Position numbers and translations under genes: made by a program. Below are positions 1-8,075 of a DNA stretch of 64,000 bases, one piece after another. Source of the stretch: Streptomyces sp. 35G-GA-8 (GTDB lineage Bacteria; Actinomycetota; Actinomycetes; Streptomycetales; Streptomycetaceae). The notes below the pieces were generated by a model. The model was not told the origin of the DNA and did no database searches. It saw nothing but the letters and a program-made list of their open reading frames with translations. The stretch lies in NCBI RefSeq assembly GCF_023534745.1, contig NZ_JAMHJQ010000002.1, forward strand, positions 442,722 through 506,721, given 5' to 3'. How positions within the stretch are numbered: the first letter of the stretch is position 1; each line of letters begins with the position of its first letter.

Positions 1-387
1 GGTGCCCGCGAAGAGGGTGGAGCCGGTCTGGGAGACCCGCAGCTCCGTACGGCCGTACTCCCGCGCCCCCGTGTTGTCGACGGTGCCGCCGAGCGAGGTC
101 GCCATCAGCTGGAAGCCGTAGCACATGCCGAAGACGGGGACGCCGGCCTCGAAGAGCGCGCGGTCCACGCTCGGGGCGTTCTCGGCGTACACGGAGGACG
201 GGCCGCCGGAGAGGATGATCGCCCGGGGGTTCTTGGCCAGCATCTCGGCCACCGGCATCGAGGACGGGACGATCTCGCTGTAGACCCGTGCCTCGCGCAC
301 GCGGCGGGCGATGAGCTGGGCGTACTGCGCGCCGAAGTCGACGACGAGTACGACGTCGGGAGCGGCGGCGGGGGGTGCTGCTGGCAC
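1..387 (-). CDS. guaA: GMP synthase (glutamine-hydrolysing), N-terminal part
   Basis: This is the 5' part of guaA, cut by the window edge. The 129 visible codons encode the start of the class I glutamine amidotransferase domain: [19 protein letters not shown], then [10 protein letters not shown] and [10 protein letters not shown]. The Cys of GMCYG is the amidotransferase nucleophile. The full enzyme aminates XMP to GMP with glutamine in the cytoplasm. The start is a GTG preceded at about 7 nt by GGAAGG. A TAGAAT hexamer (minus strand, 445-450) upstream is a plausible -10 element. guaB and guaB3 lie about 20 kb away on the same strand, so the purine genes are linked but not one operon. The C-terminal ATP pyrophosphatase domain is outside the window. 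Confidence 0.95.
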   Translation of the reverse strand, partial: MPAAPPAAAPDVVLVVDFGAQYAQLIARRVREARVYSEIVPSSMPVAEMLAKNPRAIILSGGPSSVYAENAPSVDRALFEAGVPVFGMCYGFQLMATSLGGTVDNTGAREYGRTELRVSQTGSTLFAGT

Positions 388-505
388 GGGGCGGCCTTCC
401 GGCGGTGATGGAACGATGAACGAACGTGGGATGTCGTGCTGCCAATTCTAACGGCGGGCGCATACCTGCCCGGGACGCCTTCTCGTCTCACCATCCGAAC
501 CCGCG

Positions 506-536
506 TTGCCGCGCCCGGGTGCGCGGGGTCCATACT
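506..536 (+). promoter_or_regulatory. Candidate promoter of the aroQ leader transcript
   Basis: A CATACT -10-like hexamer (531-536) lies exactly 6 nt before the ATG of the small leader ORF at 543. A TTGCCG -35-like hexamer (506-511) lies 19 nt further upstream. The geometry would place transcription initiation on the A of the ATG, giving a leaderless leader peptide. The -35 match and 19-nt spacing are imperfect, so this is an inference. Confidence 0.45.
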
Positions 537-542
537 GTCCCC

Positions 543-614
543 ATGCACACGCAGCTGACCTTCGTCTTTACCTATGGCACCGGCCCGTCCGGCTGCCATG
601 GTCGTGCTGCTTGA
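543..614 (+). CDS. Putative Phe/Tyr leader peptide (23 aa) upstream of aroQ
   Basis: This small ORF reads MHTQLTFVFTYGTGPSGCHG plus three residues. It holds two Phe codons (TTC, TTT) and a Tyr codon (TAT) within five codons at positions 561-575. TTT and TAT are rare in this genome, whose genes almost always use TTC and TAC. There is no Shine-Dalgarno sequence, but a -10-like CATACT sits 6 nt upstream, consistent with leaderless translation. The next genes downstream are a strong GC stem (636-662) and chorismate mutase, the committed step to Phe and Tyr. The arrangement resembles a classical transcription-attenuation leader. It could be a chance ORF; comparison with other Streptomyces would decide. 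Confidence 0.5.
   Translation: MHTQLTFVFTYGTGPSGCHGRAA
574..599 (+). promoter_or_regulatory. Possible pause/alternative hairpin in the aroQ leader
   Basis: ATGGCACCGG (574-583) can pair with CCGG-C-TGCCAT (589-599, bulged C593), leaving a 5-nt loop. The hairpin begins inside the Tyr codon of the leader peptide, so a ribosome stalled on the Phe/Tyr codons would block it. CGGCCCG (581-587) can alternatively pair with CGGGCCG (641-647), which lies in the left arm and loop of the terminator-like stem. Confidence 0.35.
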
Positions 615-635
615 GCTGACAAGCGACCTCCCAGG

Positions 636-662
636 CGCCCCGGGCCGACAAGGCCCGGGGCG
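636..662 (+). terminator. Terminator-like stem (candidate attenuator) before aroQ
   Basis: An 11-bp perfect GC stem with loop GACAA has arms at 636-646 and 652-662. It sits 22 nt after the stop of the leader peptide and 73 nt before the aroQ start. There is no U-tract, which is common for streptomycete terminators. Between a leader ORF and the structural gene it is best read as an attenuator; it might also simply terminate stray transcription. Confidence 0.5.
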
Positions 663-735
663 TCTGTCGCGTTCGGGGCCCTGTGGCCGCCGGGACATCT
701 GGCTTCCCGACCACTCCCCCGAAGAGGAACCCCGC

Positions 736-1017
736 ATGACTGTCACGGAGAACACCGGCGCCCGTACCGAAGAGGCCGCCACGCTCATCGCGGACGCGCG
801 CGAACGCGTCGACGCGCTGGACGACCGGATCATCGGCCTCGTCCAGGAACGGATGGCGGTCTCGGCCGTCATCCAGGACGCCCGGATCTCCTCCGGCGGC
901 CGTCGCGTCAATCTCTCCCGCGAGATGGAGATCCTCGGCCGCTACCGGGAAGCCCTCGGCAAACCGGGTACGGCGCTGGCGATGACCCTGCTTGAGCTGA
1001 GCCGGGGCCGTGTCTGA
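736..1017 (+). CDS. aroQ: Chorismate mutase, AroQ type
   Basis: The 93-residue protein is a monofunctional AroQ-class chorismate mutase, converting chorismate to prephenate for Phe and Tyr synthesis. It has the all-helical signature: RERVDALDDRIIGLVQERM in helix 1, the GGRRVNLSREMEILGRY segment, and the C-terminal LLELSRGRV. The length fits the single-domain family. I chose ATG 736 because GAGGAA lies about 7 nt upstream and the family N-terminus begins here; an in-frame upstream extension to 574 runs through the leader stem and is not conserved-looking. It is divergent from guaA and preceded by a candidate Phe/Tyr attenuator (543-662), which would match its pathway. A stem-loop at 1269-1306 may end its transcript. 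Confidence 0.92.
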   Translation: MTVTENTGARTEEAATLIADARERVDALDDRIIGLVQERMAVSAVIQDARISSGGRRVNLSREMEILGRYREALGKPGTALAMTLLELSRGRV

Positions 1018-1491
1018 GCCAGGCCGTGGGCCGCGCCCTGCCGCATCTGAGTTCGGGTGCCGCTCTCACCCGTACGGCGCGTGACCGGGTCCCGCGGGCC
1101 TTCGTTGGACCGTGCGTCCGTGCCCAGCCAGGGGCGGCGAGCGTGCAGAGAAGTTGAGGAAAGCCACGCGTGGCTCCGCCGGGGCGTGCGACGTACCGCA
1201 GGTGCGTCGTGGGACCTCGCCCCGGTGTCCGTGACCGGTCGGCAGGGGACAGCAGCCCGGTCACCCATGGGCGGTCGGCTCCGGGGACGCCCGGAACCGA
1301 CCGCCCTTCCTGTGAGATCCCTGTGACACAGACCACTTAAAGATTCTGTGAAGGACGCGGCAACCATTCCCGCACGTCACAGGTCTTGCTTGCGAAATCA
1401 ACGGCCTCACCCGTGAACCCCACATCTTGGGAGGGCCCCACGACTCGCACCGCCCCCGGCGGTGTGCCGTACTTCGCTGAGGTCGGTCTTC
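1018..1491. other. Intergenic region aroQ to LAETG protein, no gene seen
   Basis: No ORF in this 474-nt stretch has convincing composition or an SD. It contains one long GC stem-loop (1269-1306), followed by a less GC-rich segment around 1311-1400 that probably carries the promoter and leader of the surface-protein gene. No clear -35/-10 pair was recognised. Confidence 0.6.
1269..1306 (+). terminator. Stem-loop, probable terminator of aroQ
   Basis: GGGCGGTCGG-C-TCCGG (1269-1284) pairs with CCGGA-A-CCGACCGCCC (1291-1306): 15 bp with one C/A mismatch and a 6-nt loop. It lies 250 nt after aroQ and 190 nt before the next gene, so it could also be a 5'-leader structure of that gene. Confidence 0.45.
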
Positions 1492-2574
1492 ATGAAGCTC
1501 CGCCGTGCCATGGCCGTCGCCGCCGCGACCGCCGTCATAGCCCCCGCCGCCTTCTTCTCCGCCCCGGCCGCTTTCGCGACCGACGGCGAGAGCACCCCGC
1601 CGCCCGCCACGAGCGAGGCCCCCGAGGTCCCCGAGTCGCCTGAGCCCACCGGGGCGGAGACCACCGGGACGAGCGTGCCCCCGCCGGCCGCCGGTGAGAC
1701 CCCCGAGGCCCCCGTGGCGGGCGAAGAAGGCGCGAGGTCCGAGGAGGAGGCCCCCGCGCCCGGGACGGAGCCCTTCGAGGCGGAGGACACGAAGCCCTCC
1801 AAGCCGGCGCCCGAGTCGTCCGACCTGACGGCCAAGCCGGGCGACGAGCCGGGCGACAAGCCGAGCGACGGCCCTGTCGAGTGCGTCGACACCGACGAGG
1901 GCATCTTCGACGACCAGCTTCGGACCAGCCTCTCCGGACTGCCGGAGCGGGTTGTCGCGGGCAGCGGCTTCCAGTCCTTCCAGCTCAATGTCTCGAACAA
2001 GAGCGAGCACGACTACGAGCGCGTCGACCTCGGCGTCTTCGCGTTCCAGATCGACGAGAAGTCCTGGGACCTGAACACCGGTTACCTCACGCTCCAGTAC
2101 AAGGACCCCGAGTCCGGCGTCTGGACCCCCATCTCCCTGGACGAGGAGGACGAGGGCTCCGGCTATCTCGGCTACACGGGCCTCAAGGCGAAGGAGTCGT
2201 TCTCCGTCGACCTGCGTCTGAGCGTGGCCAAATCCGCCCCGGCCGGGCTCGGTTACGCCTTCAGCGTCGGTGTCTACGCCGACGACGAGGGCAACTGCGT
2301 CTCCTCGGACGACGAGTCGTTCTACGAGTTCGAGATCGTCGCGGCCGGTACGGACCCGGGCAAGCCGAACGAGGCCAAGCCCCAGGAAGGCGGAAAGAAG
2401 CCCATCCCCGCCAAGCCGGCGGGCAACACCGAGATCAAGCCGCAGGGGCACCTCGCCGAGACCGGCTCCTCCTCGGTGGTTCCCGTCATCGGCATGGCCG
2501 GTGGCATCGCCATCGTGGCGGGCGCCGGAGTGATGTTCGCGATGAAGCGCCGCAGGAGCGACGCCGCCGCGTAA
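1492..2574 (+). CDS. LAETG-motif sortase-anchored surface protein
   Basis: The 360-residue protein is a secreted, sortase-anchored cell-wall protein of unknown binding function. It begins with a signal peptide (basic MKLRR, hydrophobic stretch, likely cleavage after AFA near residue 29). A Pro/Glu/Thr-rich stalk of about 100 residues follows. The central globular domain (about residues 125-290) has two Cys (ECVD, GNCV) and resembles secreted beta-sandwich modules. The C-terminus has LAETG, a hydrophobic segment and a KRRR tail. LAETG is the class E sortase signal typical of Streptomyces. No sortase gene is in this window, so anchoring depends on an unlinked enzyme. ATG 1492 is chosen because it starts a canonical signal peptide; the SD is weak. 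Confidence 0.88.
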   Translation: MKLRRAMAVAAATAVIAPAAFFSAPAAFATDGESTPPPATSEAPEVPESPEPTGAETTGTSVPPPAAGETPEAPVAGEEGARSEEEAPAPGTEPFEAEDTKPSKPAPESSDLTAKPGDEPGDKPSDGPVECVDTDEGIFDDQLRTSLSGLPERVVAGSGFQSFQLNVSNKSEHDYERVDLGVFAFQIDEKSWDLNTGYLTLQYKDPESGVWTPISLDEEDEGSGYLGYTGLKAKESFSVDLRLSVAKSAPAGLGYAFSVGVYADDEGNCVSSDDESFYEFEIVAAGTDPGKPNEAKPQEGGKKPIPAKPAGNTEIKPQGHLAETGSSSVVPVIGMAGGIAIVAGAGVMFAMKRRRSDAAA

Positions 2575-2637
2575 ACAGCGGGCAGGCGTACACACGCGTA
2601 GGGACGCACGACAGGACGCCACGTCACACAGAGGCTC

Positions 2638-2677
2638 AGCGAGGCGCTGCACTCGGAGGGGGGTGCAGCGCCTCGCT
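2638..2677. terminator. Bidirectional terminator between convergent genes
   Basis: A perfect 15-bp inverted repeat (2638-2652 with 2663-2677) and a 10-nt loop lie between the convergent LAETG gene and the GMC oxidoreductase gene. Position and symmetry suit termination on both strands. Confidence 0.8.
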
Positions 2678-2692
2678 GCACCCCGGCGGTCG

Positions 2693-4546
2693 TCACGCCC
2701 GCTTCGGCGGGACCTCGGGCATCGCCACGAACGGCAGCCGCAGCGCCCCGAACGCCTCCTCCGGCACCGCGGGGGACACCGGCGCGACCGGATCCTGTCC
2801 GACATACGCGGCCCCTTGCTCGGGGCGGGGGTCGGGATCGCCCTTGTTCGGCCAGAAGGACATCGCGCGTTCGGCCTGGGCCGTGATCGTCAGGGACGGG
2901 TTCACCCCCAGGTTCGCCGAGACCGCCGAGCCGTCGACCACCGAGATGCCGGGGTGTCCGTACAGCCGGTGGTACGGGTCGATCACGCCCTCCTCCGCCG
3001 AGGCCCCGATGACACAGCCGCCCAGGAAGTGCGCGGTCAGCGGCGTACCCATCAGTTCGCCCACATTGCTGCCCGCGAAGCCGTTGATCTCCTCCGCGAT
3101 CAGCGTCGCGGCCCGGGTCGCCTCGGGTATCTGCTTCGGGTTGGGGGCGCCGTGTCCCTGGCGCGCGGTGAGCAGTCCCTTGCCCACGCCGCCCGGTTTC
3201 CGGTAGGTCGTCAGGGAGTTGTCCAGCGACTGCATGACGAGGCCGATGATGGTCCGCTCCGACCAGCGGCGGTTGGAGAGCGAGCGGAGCGTCAGCAGGG
3301 GGTGCCTGGCCGCGTTCCCGAGCCAGCTCCGCACCCGCCGCTCGCTGTACGGCACCTGAAGGAGCGTCAGCAGGCCCATGGCGTTGGAGCCCTTGCCGTA
3401 ACGCACCGGCTCGATATGCGTGGTGTCGTTCGGATGGATCGAGGACGTGATGGCGACGCCCCGCGTGAAGTCGGCCTTCGCCTCGCCGTGCCGCGCGCGG
3501 TAGCGCCGGTTGTCGGTCCCCGCGCCCACCAGGGCCTCGGAGTTGCTACGGGTCAGCTCGCCGAGCCGGGCCGAGAGGCGCGGCAGCAGTCCCCGGTCCC
3601 GCATGGTGTGCAGCAGGGTCTGCGTGCCGTACGTACCGGCCGCGATCACGACCCGGCGGGCGCGCAGGACGCGCGCCCGGCCCTTCTGGCGGCCCTTGCC
3701 GCGCACCCGCGTGGGGACGGTCGTGACGCGGAAGCCGCCCTCCCCGTCCTCCGTCACCGCGACCACCGAGGTCATCGGGTGGACGACCGCCCCGGCGCGC
3801 TCGGCCAGATACAGATAGTTCTCGTTGAGGGTGTTCTTGGCGCCGTGCCGGCAGCCCGTCATGCACTCGCCGCACTGCCGGCAGGCGTTGCGCGAGGGGC
3901 CGGTCCCGCCGAAGTACGGGTCGTCCACGGCCGCCCCGGGCGGGGTCTTCGCCGTACCGTCGGCGTCCCGGCCGTCCCCGAAGAAGACCCCGACCGGCGC
4001 GAGATGGAAGCTCTCGCCGACGCCCATCGCCTCGGCCGCCGCCTTCAGATGGACGTCCGAGGGGGTCATGGTCGGGTTGAGCCGTACGCCGAGCATGCGG
4101 CGCGCCTGGTCGTAGTACGGCTTCAGCTCCCGCTGCCAGTCGGTGATGGCGGCCCACTGCGGATCGTCGAAGAACGCGGCGGGCGGTACGTACAGCGTGT
4201 TGGCGTAGTTGAGGGAGCCGCCGCCGACCCCGGCGCCCGCGAGCACCATCACATTGCCGAGGAGATGGACGCGCTGGATGCCGTACAGCCCGAGCGCGGG
4301 GGCCCACAGATAGTTCTTGAGGTCCCAGGAGTTCTTGGGGAGGGTGGCGCGGGTGAAGCGGCGGCCCGCCTCCAGGACGCCGACGCGGTATCCCTTCTCG
4401 GTCAGCCGCAGCGCGGAGACCGAGCCGCCGAAGCCGGAGCCCACGACGATCACGTCGTAGTCGTACACCGCGTCGTCGTATCGGTCGTCGTGAGGCGACT
4501 CGTCGTGGTTCTCGTTCTGCTTCCGGGCATGGCTGTCCTGTGCCAC
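2693..4546 (-). CDS. GMC-family FAD oxidoreductase, ChoD-like
   Basis: This 617-residue flavoprotein of the glucose-methanol-choline family carries an N-terminal FAD-binding VIVVGSGFGGS (about residues 32-42), a second LAGAGVGGGSLNYAN segment, and the C-terminal HFLGGCVIG and VVDGSAVSANLGVNPSL block. Residues 222-232 hold a CxxCxxCxxxC cluster (CRQCGECMTGC), as in the mycobacterial ChoD-type subgroup, suggesting an Fe-S or metal site. The substrate is probably a sterol or other alcohol, but this is not visible from sequence. No Tat or Sec signal is evident, so it is probably cytoplasmic. It follows the SSADH gene on the same strand (79-nt gap). In Mycobacterium choD lies next to guaB2/guaB3; here the kinase cluster separates them. 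Confidence 0.85.
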   Translation of the reverse strand: MAQDSHARKQNENHDESPHDDRYDDAVYDYDVIVVGSGFGGSVSALRLTEKGYRVGVLEAGRRFTRATLPKNSWDLKNYLWAPALGLYGIQRVHLLGNVMVLAGAGVGGGSLNYANTLYVPPAAFFDDPQWAAITDWQRELKPYYDQARRMLGVRLNPTMTPSDVHLKAAAEAMGVGESFHLAPVGVFFGDGRDADGTAKTPPGAAVDDPYFGGTGPSRNACRQCGECMTGCRHGAKNTLNENYLYLAERAGAVVHPMTSVVAVTEDGEGGFRVTTVPTRVRGKGRQKGRARVLRARRVVIAAGTYGTQTLLHTMRDRGLLPRLSARLGELTRSNSEALVGAGTDNRRYRARHGEAKADFTRGVAITSSIHPNDTTHIEPVRYGKGSNAMGLLTLLQVPYSERRVRSWLGNAARHPLLTLRSLSNRRWSERTIIGLVMQSLDNSLTTYRKPGGVGKGLLTARQGHGAPNPKQIPEATRAATLIAEEINGFAGSNVGELMGTPLTAHFLGGCVIGASAEEGVIDPYHRLYGHPGISVVDGSAVSANLGVNPSLTITAQAERAMSFWPNKGDPDPRPEQGAAYVGQDPVAPVSPAVPEEAFGALRLPFVAMPEVPPKRA

Positions 4547-4577
4547 TGGCTCTCCTCATTGAGAACGACCGTGTGCT

Positions 4578-4637
4578 GAACCACCGCGTCACGAATCACC
4601 GCGTCACGAACCATCGCGTCGGGAACTACCGCAGCCG
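4578..4637. repeat. Degenerate 15-bp tandem repeat (4 copies)
   Basis: Units begin at 4578, 4593, 4608 and 4623 with consensus GAAYCACCGCGTCAC. The array runs from the GMC oxidoreductase upstream region into the last codons of the SSADH gene. No regulatory role is evident. Confidence 0.7.
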
Positions 4638-6263
4638 CAGTGCCTTCATGATCCGCAGACTGCGGCTCATGAGAGCCGCGTGCCTCTCGTCGTCCATCCC
4701 GAAGGACGGCGCCATGGGCAGGATCCGCTGCTGCGCGACCGTCTGGGCCTCGGTGAACTTGAGGATCCCCTCGGCGCCGTGCCGCCGGCCGAGACCGGAA
4801 TCCTTCATGCCGCCCATCGGCGACCGCACGCTGCCGTACGCCGGCGCGTATCCCTCGTTGATGTTGACCGTGCCGGTACGCAGCCGGGCCGCGATCGCGT
4901 GGCCGCGCCGGGAGTCCTTCGTCCATACGCTCGCGTTGAGGCCGTAGGGCGTGGCGTTGGCGAGGCCGACCACCTCGTCCTCGTCGCTGAACCGGTAGAC
5001 GGAGACGACCGGGCCGAACGTCTCCTCCGCGCACACCGCCATCGGCGCGTCGACCCCGTCCAGGATGGTCGGCTCGTAGAAGAGCGGCCCGATGTCGGGA
5101 CGCGCGACCCCGCCCGCGACGACCGTGGCGCCCTTGGCGACGGCCTCCTCGACATGGCGGGTGACCGTCTCCAGCTGGCGTTCGCCCACCAGGGAGCCCA
5201 TGTCGGCGCCGTACGCGAGGGAGTTGCCGAGCCGCATGGCCTTCGTACGGGCGGCGAACCGCTGGAGGAACACATCGGCGACCGAGTCATGGACGTACAG
5301 CCGCTCGATGGAGATGCAGAGCTGGCCGGCGGAGGAGAAGCAGGCGCGCACCGCGCCCGCCGCCGCCTTCTCGACGTCGGCGTCCGCGAGGACCAGCATG
5401 GCGTTCTTGCCGCCGAGTTCGAGCGAGACGCCGACGAGCCGGTCGGCGGCTCCCCTGGCGACCTCGCGGCCGGTACGGGTCGAGCCGGTGAAGGAGACGT
5501 AGTCGGCGTGCCTGACGACCTCCGGGCCGATGACCGGGCCCTCGCCGAGGACCACCAGGAAGACCTCGGGCGGCAGCCCGGCCTCGATCAGCAGATCACG
5601 GGCCCACAGCGCGGTGAGCGCGGTCTCGGTGTCGGGCTTCATCACGACGGCGTTGCCCGCCACGAACGCGGGCAGCGCGTCGCCCGCGGACAGCTCCAAG
5701 GGGTAGTTCCAGGGCACGATCTGGCCGATGACACCGCGCGGCTGACGCAGCTCGGTGACCTTCGTCAGGGTCGGCACGACGCCGGTGTGGCGCTTCGGCC
5801 GCAGATACGACGCCGCCGCCCGGCCGTAGTGCCGGGCTTCGACGGCCAGCCCCTGGACCTCTTCGTGCGCGTGCAGCCTGGCCTTGCCGGTCTCCAGCTG
5901 GATCAGATCGAGCACCTCGGCCTGGCGTTCCAGCAGCAGATCGTGGAAGCGGAGCAGCACCGCGGCCCGCTGCCTGATGGGCAGCGCCGCCCAGAGCGGC
6001 TGGGCGGCGCGGGCGCGCTCGAAGGCCGTCACCACGTCCTCGGGCGTGGACTCGGGCAGGACCGCCAGCCGCTCCCCGGTGAAGGGGGCGTGGTTCTCGG
6101 TACGGCCGGAGCCGACGACACCGCGTATGAGCCGGGCGACCACCTCGGGGGTGACCACATCGGCCGCGGTGCGCACTCCGGCCGGGGCGGTGGCCACCGG
6201 GTTGGTGCCGAGGGAACCGGGAGGGGCGGCGGAGGGGGCGGTGGGTGCCTGCGAGTCCGTCAT
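4626..6263 (-). CDS. gabD: Succinate-semialdehyde dehydrogenase (NADP+)
   Basis: The 545-residue aldehyde dehydrogenase has all catalytic features: Asn in IVPWNYPLEL, the general base Glu in SLELGGKN, and the nucleophilic Cys in SSAGQLCIS, followed by ETFGPVVSVY. Similarity to actinobacterial GabD2-type enzymes suggests oxidation of succinic semialdehyde to succinate, feeding the TCA cycle; broader aldehyde specificity cannot be excluded. The N-terminus has about 35 low-complexity residues. It lies 120 nt downstream of a kinase gene, and an imperfect palindrome at 6330-6358 in that gap could be an operator, so it may have its own promoter. Confidence 0.88.
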   Translation of the reverse strand: MTDSQAPTAPSAAPPGSLGTNPVATAPAGVRTAADVVTPEVVARLIRGVVGSGRTENHAPFTGERLAVLPESTPEDVVTAFERARAAQPLWAALPIRQRAAVLLRFHDLLLERQAEVLDLIQLETGKARLHAHEEVQGLAVEARHYGRAAASYLRPKRHTGVVPTLTKVTELRQPRGVIGQIVPWNYPLELSAGDALPAFVAGNAVVMKPDTETALTALWARDLLIEAGLPPEVFLVVLGEGPVIGPEVVRHADYVSFTGSTRTGREVARGAADRLVGVSLELGGKNAMLVLADADVEKAAAGAVRACFSSAGQLCISIERLYVHDSVADVFLQRFAARTKAMRLGNSLAYGADMGSLVGERQLETVTRHVEEAVAKGATVVAGGVARPDIGPLFYEPTILDGVDAPMAVCAEETFGPVVSVYRFSDEDEVVGLANATPYGLNASVWTKDSRRGHAIAARLRTGTVNINEGYAPAYGSVRSPMGGMKDSGLGRRHGAEGILKFTEAQTVAQQRILPMAPSFGMDDERHAALMSRSLRIMKALRLR

Positions 6264-6329
6264 GGGCCGAGCGTATGCCGCATCCGAAACTTTGGATACC
6301 CGGCGGTAACACCTTTTCCCGGAGCGCTC

Positions 6330-6358
6330 ATATCACGCCAGTGATCGCTGGCAGATAT
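6330..6358. promoter_or_regulatory. Imperfect palindrome, candidate operator of gabD
   Basis: ATATC-AC-GCCAG (6330-6341) and CTGGC-A-GATAT (6348-6358) form two nested inverted blocks around a 6-nt centre, 67-95 nt upstream of the gabD start. The AT-containing outer arms look more like a protein-binding site than a terminator. Confidence 0.4.
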
Positions 6359-6383
6359 CCCCTGATCAGCGGCTACGGCGAGG

Positions 6384-8033
6384 TCAGGAGGCCCCCGCCG
6401 ACGCGGCCCCCGACTCCTCGACGACGAGATGACCGACGACGTCCGAGAACAGTTCCTCGCCGTCCCGCACGGCCGCTCCCTCCGCGGGCATGGCCACCCT
6501 CAGCCGCAGATAGGTGTTGTCCTTGCCGGGGATGACGAGTTCGTGCCAGCGGTGGCGGACGGGAAAGTCGTCCGAATCGGTGTAGTCGGTGAAGTCGACG
6601 ACCGTCTCGAAGCCCGGCTTGCCCTGGTGCTCGACATCCTTGGTGGTGACCTCGGCGTCCTTGATCTCCGTGCCGTTCTCACCACCGCGCTCGTAGTGCC
6701 TCTTCCAGACGTCCGCCTTCGGTTCCAGCAGATCGCTGTCCGGCAGCAGCTGTTTCCGCTCGATGAAGATGCCGAAGACACCGCTGGGGTCGTAGTACGT
6801 GACACCGGTGTCATCGGTCGTCTGCTCGCGCCGGTAGTCGCCGGGGACAGAGACCTTCGCGCCGAGAATCTCGTTCTCCGGACGGACCCCCCAGCCCTCC
6901 GGGAGCTCGTCGCCGCCGAAGGGGTTGACGAGGATCAGTACGAGGGCGGCGGCCACGGCCAGCACCCCCGCGCCCAGCCCGTACCGCGCCGGACGGCTCC
7001 GCCGGAGCACCGGCGGGACCCAGCCGCCGAGGCCCGTGGCCGACGCCTCGGGGCCGGTCCCCGCGTACGGCCGGGCCCCGGCCGGCGGGCGGGCCTCCGA
7101 CTCCAGGACCGCCCGGATCTCCGCCGCGTCCGGCCGCGCCGCCGGGTCCTTGCGCAGCAGCCCCATCACGAGCGTGCCGAACGCCCCCGCGCCGCGCGCG
7201 GGCATCTGCGGCTCCGCCGACAGCACGGCCTGGAGCGTGGCGGGGACATGGGAGCGACGGAACGGCGACATGCCCTCGACCGCCGCGTACAGCACCACGC
7301 CCAGCGACCACAGGTCCGACTCCGGCCCCGGCTGCCGGCCGAGCACCCGCTCGGGCGCGATGAACTCGGGCGAGCCGACGAACGCGCCGGTCTCGGTCAG
7401 CCCCTGCTCGCCCTCGACCTGGGCGATCCCGAAGTCGCTGAGGACGACCCGGTCTCCGCGGCCGAGGAGCACATTGTCCGGCTTGACGTCACGGTGCAGT
7501 ACGCCGTTCTCGTGGGCCGCCGTGAGCGCGTCCAGTACGGCGAGTCCGATCCTGGCCGCCTCGCGCGGGTCGAGCGTGCCCTCCTGGAGCCGGTCGGCGA
7601 GCGACCGACCGCGCACCAGCTCCATCACGATCCACGGCTTGGCGTCCTCGATCACCACATCGTGCATGGTGACGACGGCGGGGTGCTCGATCCTGGCGGC
7701 GGCGCGCGCCTCTCGCCGCATCCGCACGTACACGCGGTCCCGGTCGCGCTCGGCCACGTTGTCCGGGACCCGCGGCTCCTTGATCGCCACCTCGCGGTCC
7801 ACGACCTCGTCGTGTGCCAGCCAGACCGTGCCCATTCCGCCGTGTCCGAGCCGGGAGACCAGCCGGTAGCGGCCACCGAGCAGGCGGCGGGTGGCCGGAT
7901 CGGCCGGGTGGGCGGCGGGTGGCCGCGCCCCCGGCGGCGCCTGCGGTGGCACCTGCGGTGGCGCCTGCGGCACGTCCGGCGGTCTCAGTTCATAGCTCGT
8001 GGGCTCGTTCACCCGTCCCCCGTCGTAGGTCAT
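6384..8033 (-). CDS. Membrane Ser/Thr protein kinase (cluster kinase 4)
   Basis: This 549-residue receptor-type kinase has a cytoplasmic catalytic domain (about residues 54-315) with glycine loop GHGGMG, Lys85 in VAIKEP, HRDVKPDN (Asp182), SDFG (Asp200) and APE, all intact. One transmembrane helix (about 352-370) precedes an extracellular domain of about 175 residues starting LPEGWGV. It is the last of four tandem kinase-like genes on this strand, 42 nt after the previous one, so it is probably co-transcribed. The Streptomyces kinase cluster at this locus has been reported to act on spore-wall synthesis proteins; which paralogue this is cannot be assigned here. ATG 8033 is chosen because GAGGA lies 8 nt upstream. 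Confidence 0.9.
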   Translation of the reverse strand: MTYDGGRVNEPTSYELRPPDVPQAPPQVPPQAPPGARPPAAHPADPATRRLLGGRYRLVSRLGHGGMGTVWLAHDEVVDREVAIKEPRVPDNVAERDRDRVYVRMRREARAAARIEHPAVVTMHDVVIEDAKPWIVMELVRGRSLADRLQEGTLDPREAARIGLAVLDALTAAHENGVLHRDVKPDNVLLGRGDRVVLSDFGIAQVEGEQGLTETGAFVGSPEFIAPERVLGRQPGPESDLWSLGVVLYAAVEGMSPFRRSHVPATLQAVLSAEPQMPARGAGAFGTLVMGLLRKDPAARPDAAEIRAVLESEARPPAGARPYAGTGPEASATGLGGWVPPVLRRSRPARYGLGAGVLAVAAALVLILVNPFGGDELPEGWGVRPENEILGAKVSVPGDYRREQTTDDTGVTYYDPSGVFGIFIERKQLLPDSDLLEPKADVWKRHYERGGENGTEIKDAEVTTKDVEHQGKPGFETVVDFTDYTDSDDFPVRHRWHELVIPGKDNTYLRLRVAMPAEGAAVRDGEELFSDVVGHLVVEESGAASAGAS

Positions 8034-8075
8034 GTACGTGATCCTCACGAAGTCCGGCCGCGCTCGCGCGGCGTT

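Noticed and set aside
1057-1326. Small plus-strand ORF between aroQ and the LAETG gene
   Set aside because: Arg/Ser-rich translation, no SD, and it runs through a stem-loop; no family resemblance.
2663-4579. Long open frame antisense to the GMC oxidoreductase gene
   Set aside because: High GC content keeps antisense frames open. The translation is Arg/Pro/His-rich low complexity with no SD, and the other strand encodes a full flavoprotein.
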